From: Flavobacterium frigidimaris
GTDB lineage: Bacteria > Bacteroidota > Bacteroidia > Flavobacteriales > Flavobacteriaceae
Assembly: GCA_900129595.1 (NCBI GenBank)
Contig: FQWG01000025.1
Coordinates: 1-64,000 of the forward strand
Length of the DNA: 64,000 nucleotides
Direction of reading: 5' to 3'
How positions within the stretch are numbered: the stretch's first letter is position 1; each line of letters begins with the position of its first letter. Of this stretch, positions 43,172 through 51,134 are shown in pieces. The notes under the pieces were generated by a model. That model had not been told where the DNA came from, searched no databases, and saw nothing but the letters and a program-made list of their open reading frames with translations. The position numbers and the translations under genes were made by a program.

Positions 43172-44236
43172 TTAAACTAGATATTCGGATATTTTCTTTT
43201 TAATGTTTCCAGGTGAATACTTTTCAGCAATTGTAATATCTTCATCTATAAAGTCATCTAGGAAGTTTTGTACTATTTCTTTGGGTGCTAAATTTCCGTA
43301 AAATGAGTGATAAAGGCTGGTGAAAATTGTGACTAATTGAATTATAAATTCGTCTCCAATTTTGGTGAAAATTTCATCTTTAATTGAATGAAAATCTGAT
43401 CCGGAAATTTCAGTTATTTTGATAGTTTCTTCATTGATATTAATGGATTCATTATAGTTAATATATTTTGATAATCCATAAAAAGCATTTGTATTAAATC
43501 TTATCTGATTTTGTTTAGTCCCCAATAAAATTATATACTCATTAATTTTAAAAAAGTATGGAGAGGTAGATTTGTCAATATGCACTAAATTACTTGTCGT
43601 ATCTGAAAAAAAACGTGTAGAAAAGAGCATTAGAGGATATGATCTAATTTTTTTCTGGTGATATATTGTCTTTTTTTCTAACTCATTTATATCTAAATCA
43701 AGACACTCATTTAATAATTTTCTTATCTGTTCTTGATCACGATGATTTAATATGAAATTATCAAATTTAACGATTGATGCTCTCCAAATTAACGATAGAA
43801 TAAAAAGTCTGACAATATTATTATTTGCATTCTCTAATAAATGAATTATCTGATTATTGTTAATTATTACTTGCTTGTGCTTATTGTTAAAAACTTCTTT
43901 GAATACTGTTATATTGAAATAATTTTCTATTCTTTCAAATTTGTCTTCACAATTTTTACAGAGAATATATTTTACTGCATAGTGGTCAACGAGATTTTCA
44001 ATTTCCTCATCAGTTATTTCTCTGCCAAGCACCTCATTTATTTTTTGAGAGTCTAATTTTCTTTCAAAAAAAACATCTAAAAACTTATTGCTTGATATGT
44101 TATAGCTTGAACCATATCCCCTTTTGTTTTCATCGAGGGGATTTAACATAGACTTTATAAAAAAATGGGAAAAGATATGAGAAGCAATGGAACTTGCTGG
44201 GTTTATTTTACAAAGTTTGCATATGCCTATTTTCAT
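43172..44236 (-). CDS. Hypothetical protein with two CxxC pairs and SHI-type motif
   Basis: 354 residues. Near the N terminus C-K-L-C is followed by IASHIFSHFFIK, and at about residue 92 ILCKNCEDKFERIENYF; the two C-x-x-C pairs with an S-H-I motif resemble a zinc-bound HNH-like fold seen in uncharacterised bacterial proteins. The rest (~240 residues) is helical and very Asn/Ile-rich. Last unit (in transcription order) of the cassette-like array. Nuclease activity would be speculation, since no complete HNH core is visible. Confidence 0.55.
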   Translation of the reverse strand: MKIGICKLCKINPASSIASHIFSHFFIKSMLNPLDENKRGYGSSYNISSNKFLDVFFERKLDSQKINEVLGREITDEEIENLVDHYAVKYILCKNCEDKFERIENYFNITVFKEVFNNKHKQVIINNNQIIHLLENANNNIVRLFILSLIWRASIVKFDNFILNHRDQEQIRKLLNECLDLDINELEKKTIYHQKKIRSYPLMLFSTRFFSDTTSNLVHIDKSTSPYFFKINEYIILLGTKQNQIRFNTNAFYGLSKYINYNESININEETIKITEISGSDFHSIKDEIFTKIGDEFIIQLVTIFTSLYHSFYGNLAPKEIVQNFLDDFIDEDITIAEKYSPGNIKKKISEYLV

Positions 44237-44263
44237 TATTTTATCTAGGTTTTTGAATAAATT

Positions 44264-44420
44264 ACTGCCAAGGTTCTTGTACTATAGCAGGTTTGAGACT
44301 AAATTAAGCCCATTGTTCGGATTTGCCACCCGAGCGAAGCGAACAGACGAAGTAAACCATCCCAAATACAAAACCAACTTTCCATTAAGCCAATTGCCCA
44401 AATCCGTTGTAGCTGCTAGT
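44264..44420 (-). repeat. Cassette-like intergenic repeat R1
   Basis: Shares several blocks with R2 and R3: on the plus strand a TTCTTGTACTA block, AAATTAAGCCCATT with GGATTTGCCAC (near-identical to R3), and CAAAACCAACTTTCCATTAA followed by CCAAATCC (near-identical to R2). It also contains a CGAGCGAAGCGAAC insert found at 28236. Confidence 0.75.
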
Positions 44421-44440
44421 GACTGGCTTCATTTTCCACT

Positions 44441-44962
44441 TTAATTACTTTTTTCAGATTGTAAATGCAATGTTTCTCCTTGAATTGTTTTGTATTCTTC
44501 AATTGTAATTCTTGAGCCAAGATTAACAATAATTTCTTGTATTTGTCCTGAGGTTAATTTTAACGAATCAATTTTTAACTCGCCATATGTGTTATCATGA
44601 AATAAAAGAGAATAGTTAGCAGGTTTTAAATAAATACTATAATAACCAAAATCATCCGTTTTCAGCAAATCGGGTTCAAATTTAAAAGTTTCACGCAATT
44701 CTAAATTTGCAATAGTCATCCTTGTTAATTCAATTTCTCTGTTTTTATCATCTATAAATTTAAACTTTATTAAAGCTGGAATTGTATCTACTATTCCAAT
44801 TGTTTTGTTCGAAACTATTTTTGCAGGAATGTCTTTCCTTTCTTTCGAAAAACCATTAATCACGGTTTTACTTGTGTCTTTTTGTGAAAAACAAACCAAG
44901 GGAAATATTAGAATAGCAATTACTGTAATTGATTTTATCTGCTTAATTATTATGTAATTCAT
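44441..44962 (-). CDS. Secreted hypothetical protein
   Basis: 173 residues with signal peptide (IKSITVIAILIFPLVCFSQ). The mature part includes KFKFIDDKNREIELTRMTIA and DDFGYYSIYLKPANYSLLFH, which resembles carboxypeptidase-regulatory-like beta-sandwich domains (a GxYxIxLxPGxYxLxF pattern). No catalytic domain. Unit of the cassette-like array. Function unknown. Confidence 0.6.
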   Translation of the reverse strand: MNYIIIKQIKSITVIAILIFPLVCFSQKDTSKTVINGFSKERKDIPAKIVSNKTIGIVDTIPALIKFKFIDDKNREIELTRMTIANLELRETFKFEPDLLKTDDFGYYSIYLKPANYSLLFHDNTYGELKIDSLKLTSGQIQEIIVNLGSRITIEEYKTIQGETLHLQSEKSN

Positions 44963-44979
44963 GTTCTGTTTTTTAAGTT

Positions 44980-45120
44980 GATTGTCACTAATGTTCTGGT
45001 ACTACCGCGGGCTGTGAGTAAATTAAGCACCTTATTCTGATTGTCAAAACTTCCCAATGTCAAAACCAGTTTTCCATTAATACTATTGTCCAAATCCTTT
45101 GTAGTTTCTGTTAGCTGTAG
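44980..45120 (-). repeat. Cassette-like intergenic repeat R2
   Basis: Same order of blocks as R1: a GTTCTGGTACTACCGCGGG end, AAATTAAGCAC, CAAAACCAGTTTTCCATTAA and CCAAATCCTTTGTAG. It is shorter because the central insert of R1 is missing. Confidence 0.75.
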
Positions 45121-45129
45121 TTAATTTAT

Positions 45130-45690
45130 CTAGTCGATTATTCTATATCGATCCTTTTCAAAATTTGATTTTATCTCAATATGACCATCTCCGAAATCTT
45201 CGTTTTCATATTTATATCCGTAAATTTTATAGAATGTTTTTGAGTTTCCCTTTTCTTTAAAACCGATTTCTAAAATTTTATTTTCTTTATCAGGGAATAT
45301 TTTTAATTCATTCCAATATTTGTTATAAGCTATTGGAAGAGCAAAATAAAGACTTCTTGTCCTGTTTTTGTTTGTTGTTTCAATTTTATAAAGCTGTTGG
45401 TCTTTTCCATTAAAATCAACCAACTTATCAGCAATTAAATTTATCGTAACAAAATATTTTCTATTTTCCTCGTTTATTTCGAGTTTTGCAGATGAGAGAA
45501 TCGTATTTTGATCTGGTGGTGGAAGCTGTTCTTCTTTAGCATTAATACAAGCGTGTTCTTTTGGGGAGATAACCTGATTAGTTGATTTTTCTGGTTTTTT
45601 TTGTTCTTCAACATTCTTACAGGACTCATTTAATAAGTTTGAGAGTAATACCGTAATTAAAAATATAGTATTTAATAGCTGTCTTTTCAT
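45130..45690 (-). CDS. Secreted hypothetical protein
   Basis: 186 residues. Hydrophobic N terminus (LLNTIFLITVLLSNLLNESC) that could be a signal peptide; the Cys-Lys that follows is a possible but non-canonical lipobox. The mature part is charged, with LEINEENRKYFVTINLIADK and RSLYFALPIAYNKYWNELKI. No family recognised. Unit of the cassette-like array. Confidence 0.55.
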   Translation of the reverse strand: MKRQLLNTIFLITVLLSNLLNESCKNVEEQKKPEKSTNQVISPKEHACINAKEEQLPPPDQNTILSSAKLEINEENRKYFVTINLIADKLVDFNGKDQQLYKIETTNKNRTRSLYFALPIAYNKYWNELKIFPDKENKILEIGFKEKGNSKTFYKIYGYKYENEDFGDGHIEIKSNFEKDRYRIID

Positions 45691-45710
45691 TATAATGCTC
45701 TTTTTATGAT

Positions 45711-45892
45711 GGTTGCTAATATTCTTGTACTACTGGCTTGGTATTAATTAAGCCCATTCTTTGGATTTGCCACACCATCCTATAGCGGACTGGCAAAGCA
45801 CACTATCCTAACAATAGACTAAGTAAATCATTCAATACAAAACAAACGTCCAATTACCACAATTGGCTAAATGGATTATAGTTGTTGTGCGA
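45711..45892 (-). repeat. Cassette-like intergenic repeat R3
   Basis: ATTCTTGTACTACTGGC, AATTAAGCCCATT with GGATTTGCCAC, a central insert with TAGCGGACTGGCAAAGC, and AATTGGCTAAATGGAT plus GTTGTTGTGCGACG at the far end. The first half matches R1 almost base for base. Confidence 0.75.
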
Positions 45893-45907
45893 CGTAAAAG
45901 CTTGGGC

Positions 45908-46573
45908 TCAATACATTGTATTTTGATAAGCTGTACTTTTATTTGATATTTTTAATGAATTCCATGGAATTTCTATTCTGTAAAATTCTGTCGTACTTTC
46001 TTCTGCTTTCACATGTAAATTGATAATCCAAAATAGTTTATCTATATCTTTCTCATAAACTAAATTTACATCATATGACTTATAATCAATTTTTTTATTT
46101 TTAGCGTGGTTTAAAGCAATAGTTTCAATTTCAGTTAGACTTTTAAAATTATTTAATAGGAGAGTTTCTTTAGGCCAATTTGTTTCTAATATTTGACCAT
46201 ATTCATCAAGGCCAATTTCTAAATTATAATTTTTAATACCAATAGATTTATTTTTTAAGTAAAAAGTCAATTCATATTTTGGTACTATTCTCATCTTATT
46301 GAAGGTTACAGGTTCTTCTTTAAACATTTTTTCCAGATCAATAATTTGACCATGGGAAAATTTTATGCTGTCAATCATTGAAGGTAAAATTTTATTCAAA
46401 TAGCCTTTCAAATTTGATTGTACATTTTTCGGCAAATCTTTTTCTGAATTAATTTTTTTTGAAAAATGTCCGTAATAGATATTCCCGCTTTTTTTATCAA
46501 TAATTTTTTCAGTTTGTGCTGATAAACTATTAATAGAAGCCGTTAATATTAAAATTACTAAAAGTTGTTTCAT
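45908..46573 (-). CDS. Secreted hypothetical protein, PepSY-like end
   Basis: 221 residues with signal peptide (MKQLLVILILTASINSLSAQ). The C-terminal part (EIETIALNHAKNKKIDYKSY, then KLFWIINLHVKAEESTTEFY) has the helix-strand-strand pattern of PepSY-like domains. First unit of the cassette-like array in transcription order. Function unknown; it is likely periplasmic. Confidence 0.55.
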   Translation of the reverse strand: MKQLLVILILTASINSLSAQTEKIIDKKSGNIYYGHFSKKINSEKDLPKNVQSNLKGYLNKILPSMIDSIKFSHGQIIDLEKMFKEEPVTFNKMRIVPKYELTFYLKNKSIGIKNYNLEIGLDEYGQILETNWPKETLLLNNFKSLTEIETIALNHAKNKKIDYKSYDVNLVYEKDIDKLFWIINLHVKAEESTTEFYRIEIPWNSLKISNKSTAYQNTMY

Positions 46574-47473
46574 TATTGGATTTTATATTTATGTTGTAGC
46601 TGTTATGCACAGTTAAAATTTTCGTCCTGATTTCTTCTCCAAACTCTAAATAATTACTTTTCCATTCAGCGCTTTTCGCAATGACACACAACTAAATTAT
46701 ACCAGCCATAAAATAGCACCAATAAGGCCTTTTTTAGTTGCCTATGTGCAATTAGTAAGCTTTTTTAAGCGAATATAACAATAAATACTAATCTTTCAGT
46801 TTTGCAGAAGTAGTTGTACATCTGTTATTTACTTGTCCCGTTACTATTTTACGATCGCTGAAAATCAGCCAATGTGTGTAATTTTAAGTTTTTTATCTGC
46901 AGATTTAGAGTGCCTGGGGCCTTGAAACTTGTGGGTCCATCTTTGGAATTCATTATGGAGCTGACTGCTTTTCTTCCTCACAGCTGTTAGTCCATAGTAT
47001 CCCAATTGCTTCCCTTTTACTTTTTATCAAAGACACAGTATGCTTTTGTCTTATTTCAGGAGCAAAGGTAGTCCGTGTCCATAAGCCAAAGCAAGGCCGG
47101 GCCTTTCAGGTCTTGCCAAAAAATCTCCACCCATCCGGGTTGTATTTTTTGCCAGAGCCTTGCTTTTGGGGGACACTCACCTTTTTATGCTCATGAAACA
47201 AAACATAGCATACTGCGGCTCTTTAGACGAATAAAAAAAAATGTCAGAAATGAGAATTGAAATATTGAAAAACAGAGTGATGAAACAAAACAGCGCCTGC
47301 TCTCATTGCCGAATAAATTAAAAAAAAAAGAAAAGTAAAAAAAAAGTAAAAATGCGGGGCGGGTAAGGGAGAAAGACGGTGTGTATGTTGCGGTATGGCA
47401 GGAGTGTAAAAACATACAAGGCAGAAAGAACTATAGTAATTAAGTAATAGTAAACATTTAAAAATCAGAAATC
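46574..47473. other. Long non-coding stretch before the SSB gene
   Basis: About 900 bp. 46590-46765 may be a diverged unit of the cassette-like repeats (it shares CAGCTACAAC on the minus strand with R1). Around 47088-47166 lies the inverted repeat AAAGCAAGGC/GCCTTGCTTT with a 59-bp loop. 47300-47460 is purine-rich. I see no credible gene; frames there are short and lack family resemblance. Confidence 0.45.
47088..47166. repeat. Inverted repeat, possible mobile-element cis site
   Basis: AAAGCAAGGC (47088-47097) and GCCTTGCTTT (47157-47166) are perfect 10-bp arms. Position upstream of an SSB gene and DUF932 gene, both typical of conjugative elements, suggests a transfer or regulatory site, but no function can be assigned. 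Confidence 0.45.
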
Positions 47474-47884
47474 ATGAACATTACAGGAAGATTGACAAAA
47501 GATGCGAAAGTAAGCACATTGTCAGACAGCAGACAGGTAGTAAATTTTTCGGTAGCCATCAACGAGAGCTACAAAAACAGAAAAGGCGACAGGGTAGAGC
47601 AGACCACCTTTTTCGAGTGCGCCTACTGGATAAGCCCAAGGGTTGCCGAGTGGCTGACCAAAGGCACGGTGGTGGAGCTCACAGGCATGGTAAGCGCAAG
47701 GGCGTGGACAGGTAATGACGGGGAACCGCGCGCGGGGCTGAATTTCAATACCTCGAATATCAAACTGCACGGAGGCGGGAAGAAGTCCGAAGGCGCGCAG
47801 GCATTGAAAACTGGACAGACTGCAGAGCAGGGAGAAAACAAAAAATCCACCTTAAAAGAGCCTGAGGACGACATCCCGTTTTGA
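47474..47884 (+). CDS. ssb: Single-stranded DNA-binding protein (mobile-element type)
   Basis: 136 residues. OB-fold (about 1-100; MNITGRLTKDAKV, VNFSVAINESYKNRKGDRVE, TTFFECAYW) and an acidic tail ending DDIPF, the usual docking tip for replication proteins. It is a little shorter than chromosomal SSB and of higher GC than its neighbours. With the DUF932 gene 57 bp downstream it matches the layout of flavobacterial conjugative elements, so it is an element remnant rather than the housekeeping copy. Confidence 0.92.
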   Translation: MNITGRLTKDAKVSTLSDSRQVVNFSVAINESYKNRKGDRVEQTTFFECAYWISPRVAEWLTKGTVVELTGMVSARAWTGNDGEPRAGLNFNTSNIKLHGGGKKSEGAQALKTGQTAEQGENKKSTLKEPEDDIPF

Positions 47885-47941
47885 GCAGGCAGTAAAGGGG
47901 TCTAAACAATTTTAATTCCAAACTTTTTAAAATCAAATATC

Positions 47942-48235
47942 ATGACACATAATATTAATTACAACAGTACAACAGGAAATTATTCTTTTTTCAGCGTAAA
48001 GGAAAAAGCATGGCACGGGCTCGGGCAGATTGTGGAGCAGTACCCGACAAGCGTAGAAGCCATAAAACACGCAGGACTTGATTACGAGGTGGCTAAAAGC
48101 CCGCTTTACACCAAGGCGTCGGGCATTATCGAAAATACTCAGGGTATTGAAATGGGCAGTACAGAACTTTCAGTACCTGACAGCTTTGCAACGATCCGCA
48201 CCGATAATAATGCCGTACTGGGGGTAGTAGGTAAT
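47942..48235 (+). pseudogene. DUF932 (phage/plasmid-like protein) gene, truncated
   Basis: The first ~97 codons match DUF932 proteins: FFSVKEKAWHGLGQIVEQYP, DYEVAKSPLYT and SFATIRTDNNAVLGVVG. The full protein has some 300 or more residues. From about 48232 the frame reads into unrelated hydrophobic sequence and stops at 48301, so the gene is cut by a deletion or rearrangement whose other side is the SusD gene's downstream region. Confidence 0.85.
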
Positions 48236-48297
48236 CTATTGTTTGTATGGCACTGTATTTTCATTTTTAGCATTGTTTTTTCTAAGTGCATTAAAAT

Positions 48298-49701
48298 CTA
48301 ATAACCCGGATTTTGAGATCCTAAATTAGGATTGACAATGAACTCACTTTCGGGAATAGGCAAGAGACGGTCAGTGGAATTCCATCCCGGTTTTGCAGAT
48401 AAGACGGCATCTAACTTTCCAGTCCTTTTGAGATCAAAAAATCGATGTCCGTACTCCGTAAAAAGTTCTTTTCTTCTTTCGTCGATTATGATCTCAAGTA
48501 ATTCATCTTTAGTATTAGCAGTAACGTCCGAAAGACCAGCACGATTTCGGATTTTATTCAAATCTTCCTTTGCGCCATCAAAATTTTTCTGTTCAGCTCT
48601 TGCTTCTGCACGAATAAGATATTGTTCGGACAATCTAAGGATTATGGAATACTCCTTAGATGCTGCTGTAACTTTAGATTCCTTATATTTAGAGGCATAA
48701 TACCATGTGCCTGTTGCATTGCTAACGGTAGTGGTCCAGTGCGTTTTTCGAAGGTCATTCATAGCAAAGGAATTTATAAGCGATTGGTTTAGTGCTACTA
48801 CTTGTGGAGGTCCGGATGCAAAAAAGAACATTGCTCCTTCGTCTGTATTTTTACCTGCCACGATTGGCATAAATTGCCATATGGTTTCTGAACTGTTTTT
48901 TAAAAAGACCTTATCGGGATTGTTTTCAAAGAGATATAAAGAATTGTTTTGTACTAATTCTGTTGCCATTTTTAAAGCGTTTTCCCAATCCCCCTTGTAC
49001 AAATAAATCCTTGCTAAAAGCGCTTTCGCTGCCAAAGCGTTAGGGCGCACCCTTTCTGAATTGGAATATGTGGGCAGCAATAAACCGGCTGAAGTTTTCA
49101 AATCTTCTATAACATTATCATAAACCAAAAGAGCGGGCATTCTGGCAACAGTGCTATTGGTTTTATAATCAGTGGTTTTTATATAGGGAATGTCTCCAAA
49201 AAGTTGCAGCAAGTAAAAATGAATTAGTCCCCGAACAAAGAGAGCTTCACCTTCCAATTGTGCTTTTTCTTTGATGCTAAAGGATGATGTATGAACTCCC
49301 TCCAGTATGGCGTTGACAGCATAAATCTGATTGTATGAATTGTTCCAGTAAAGTGCCACTGTACTATTGGAAGGTAAAATAGTATTGGTATAAAATTCTG
49401 TTGTCGAATTGCTAGGGGGACCATAAAAAGTCAATTCATCAGTATAATTACCTAAATAGTTTGAAATACCAAATTGTATTCCGGTAAGAATTCCTTTGTC
49501 GCGAATCTTAGCATATACATCCGCCATAGCGGCATCTGCAGTAGTGTAATCCTTAAATACTGCAGTTTTGGTCAGCTGTGATTCCGGGAGATCAACCTCT
49601 ACAAAAGAATCACAGGAAATCATCAATATGGAGATCATTAGAAATAGTAGTATAGAAAATATCTTTAATTTTGTTTTACTTATTATATATCTTGTTTTCA
49701 T
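48298..49701 (-). CDS. SusD/RagB family nutrient-binding lipoprotein
   Basis: 467 residues with lipoprotein signal (LLFLMISILMISC) and SusD features: TPR helices (EGEALFVRGLIHFYLLQLFG, ALAAKALLARIYLYKGDWEN) and the C-terminal ERRKELFTEYGHRFFDLKRTG. SusD proteins lie on the outer face of the outer membrane and pass glycans to their SusC partner. The partner gene is reduced to its last ~60 codons, 10 bp upstream, so this SusD is probably orphaned and may no longer be transcribed. Confidence 0.92.
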   Translation of the reverse strand: MKTRYIISKTKLKIFSILLFLMISILMISCDSFVEVDLPESQLTKTAVFKDYTTADAAMADVYAKIRDKGILTGIQFGISNYLGNYTDELTFYGPPSNSTTEFYTNTILPSNSTVALYWNNSYNQIYAVNAILEGVHTSSFSIKEKAQLEGEALFVRGLIHFYLLQLFGDIPYIKTTDYKTNSTVARMPALLVYDNVIEDLKTSAGLLLPTYSNSERVRPNALAAKALLARIYLYKGDWENALKMATELVQNNSLYLFENNPDKVFLKNSSETIWQFMPIVAGKNTDEGAMFFFASGPPQVVALNQSLINSFAMNDLRKTHWTTTVSNATGTWYYASKYKESKVTAASKEYSIILRLSEQYLIRAEARAEQKNFDGAKEDLNKIRNRAGLSDVTANTKDELLEIIIDERRKELFTEYGHRFFDLKRTGKLDAVLSAKPGWNSTDRLLPIPESEFIVNPNLGSQNPGY

Positions 49702-49711
49702 AACTGTTGGA

Positions 49712-49897
49712 TTAAAAAATTAATTGTATTCCGGCATTTATAATTTTCAATGGAGGCAGATAACCACTGCTCTTAAATTCAGGGTCGCCGTCATCATATG
49801 AAGTGAAGGTCAGAAGGTTTTGACCCTGTAGTGTAACACTGCATCGTAGGTCTTTTAAATGCAATGTAAAATAATTCTTCTTTAATGATAATGAAAA
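49712..49897 (-). pseudogene. SusC gene remnant (3' end only)
   Basis: The last ~60 codons of a SusC/TonB-dependent receptor: SLSLKKNYFTLHLKDLRCSV, QGQNLLTFTSYDDGDPEF, GYLPPLKIINAGIQLIF and a stop at 49712-49714. The QNLLTFTSYDDGDPE-type segment and the final barrel strand are diagnostic. The 5' part ends at about 49897, inside the hairpin at 49896-49928; the other ~950 codons are missing. Confidence 0.9.
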
Positions 49898-49928
49898 ACC
49901 GGGTCAGAAATGACTCGGTTTTTTTTAT
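49896..49928. terminator. Hairpin terminator at a rearrangement junction
   Basis: AAACCGGGTCA (49896-49906) pairs with TGACTCGGTTT (49911-49921; one G-T pair), then eight T. It coincides with the point where SusC homology ends, so it was probably the terminator of a neighbouring gene on the other side of the junction. Confidence 0.75.
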
Positions 49929-50018
49929 GTCTTGGTTTTACGTATTTCCCATCAAAATGATAATTGTCATTTCCCATTCAGATTCTTTTTCGTAATATTA
50001 CTATGTAAATATTTTTGC

Positions 50019-51089
50019 ATGAGAAAGATTAAATACAAGAAAGGGCGTAAGCTTCAGCATATCACTTTAGAGTATACAGGAACACAAAAGGAACACGAAA
50101 CAGAGATGCAGCTTTTTGTGTACGATGATGCAGATGTAATTGAATATGAAAAGTTTACCGTTTTAGCCTTAAATACCTGTATTGATTATACTAAAAATAA
50201 CTGGCTGAATATTCACGGGTTAAATGATATCAATTTACTTAAAACAGTTGGTGCACATTTTAAACTAGATGATTTTTTATTAGCAGATATTTTAAATACT
50301 TCAAAAAGAACCAAATTAGAAGAACAAAAAGACATTTTATTTTTTAATATAAAATCACTTTTGCCTTCTGAGTATTCGGATAATATCAGCGTTGAACAGA
50401 TTAGTTTTATTTTGAAAGATGGAATTTTGATTTCGTTTCAGGAAAAACGAAGTGATTTTTTTACCCATATACGAGAACGCCTTCGCACTCATGCTGGAAT
50501 TGTGAGAACTAAAAAAGTAGATTATCTGCTCTATTTATTGTTAGATGCTGTAATGGAAAATTTTTATATTACAATTGAAGATGAGGAAGATAAGATTGAA
50601 GAATTAATCAATTTGACTAAAAAAGGCGCTGACCCTGTTATTCTGGAAAAGATCGAAAATCATCGTGATAATTTTAATTTTTTAAAACGTTCTATTATCC
50701 CGCTCAGGGATTCTTTGTATTATTTGAAAACAATAAAAGACGATGATACGTATAACGGAATAGAGAAAGAAACCTTTAGTTTTTTCATCCGATTACATCA
50801 AAAAAGCCTGGAGCTTTTAGAACAAATTGAGTCTGATATGAGTTCATTAGAAAGTGCTTCTAATTTTTATTTCTCGGAGCAGAGCCGAAAAATGAATGAG
50901 ATCATGAAAACCCTTACGATCATTTCGGCCATTTTTATTCCGCTAACCTTTATTGTTGGAGTATACGGAATGAACTTTGAATACATGCCGGAACTGCGTG
51001 CAAGAAATGGCTATTTTATTGTCATGGGCGGCATGTTCTTACTGGTTATCGCCCTGATTATTTATTTCAAAAAAAGACGCTGGTTTTAG
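50019..51089 (+). CDS. corA: CorA-family magnesium/cobalt transporter
   Basis: 356 residues from the ATG at 50019 (MRKIKYKKGRKLQH); an upstream in-frame ATG at 49932 adds a poorly conserved 29-residue stretch, so I prefer the later one. Large cytoplasmic N-terminal domain with long helices and two C-terminal membrane segments with the ion-selective loop YGMN (GVYGMNFEYMPEL), ending in a positive tail (KKRRWF). It forms pentamers in the inner membrane and imports Mg2+. Next genes: pta and ackA. Confidence 0.92.
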   Translation: MRKIKYKKGRKLQHITLEYTGTQKEHETEMQLFVYDDADVIEYEKFTVLALNTCIDYTKNNWLNIHGLNDINLLKTVGAHFKLDDFLLADILNTSKRTKLEEQKDILFFNIKSLLPSEYSDNISVEQISFILKDGILISFQEKRSDFFTHIRERLRTHAGIVRTKKVDYLLYLLLDAVMENFYITIEDEEDKIEELINLTKKGADPVILEKIENHRDNFNFLKRSIIPLRDSLYYLKTIKDDDTYNGIEKETFSFFIRLHQKSLELLEQIESDMSSLESASNFYFSEQSRKMNEIMKTLTIISAIFIPLTFIVGVYGMNFEYMPELRARNGYFIVMGGMFLLVIALIIYFKKRRWF

Positions 51090-51134
51090 CGTTTATACAC
51101 AATTATAAAATTATTAAGTTTCAATATATAAATT

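Noticed and set aside
43172..46573. Classical integron cassettes with attC sites
   Set aside because: No R-Y-Y-Y-A-A-C/GTTRRRY core pairs and no integrase gene; only a cassette-like layout is claimed.
47075..47415. Short overlapping frames before ssb
   Set aside because: Low-complexity or composition-driven frames in a region with an inverted repeat; no protein-like pattern.
50010..50017. TATTTTTG as promoter of corA
   Set aside because: It lies only 1 bp before the ATG chosen as start, so transcription would begin inside the gene.
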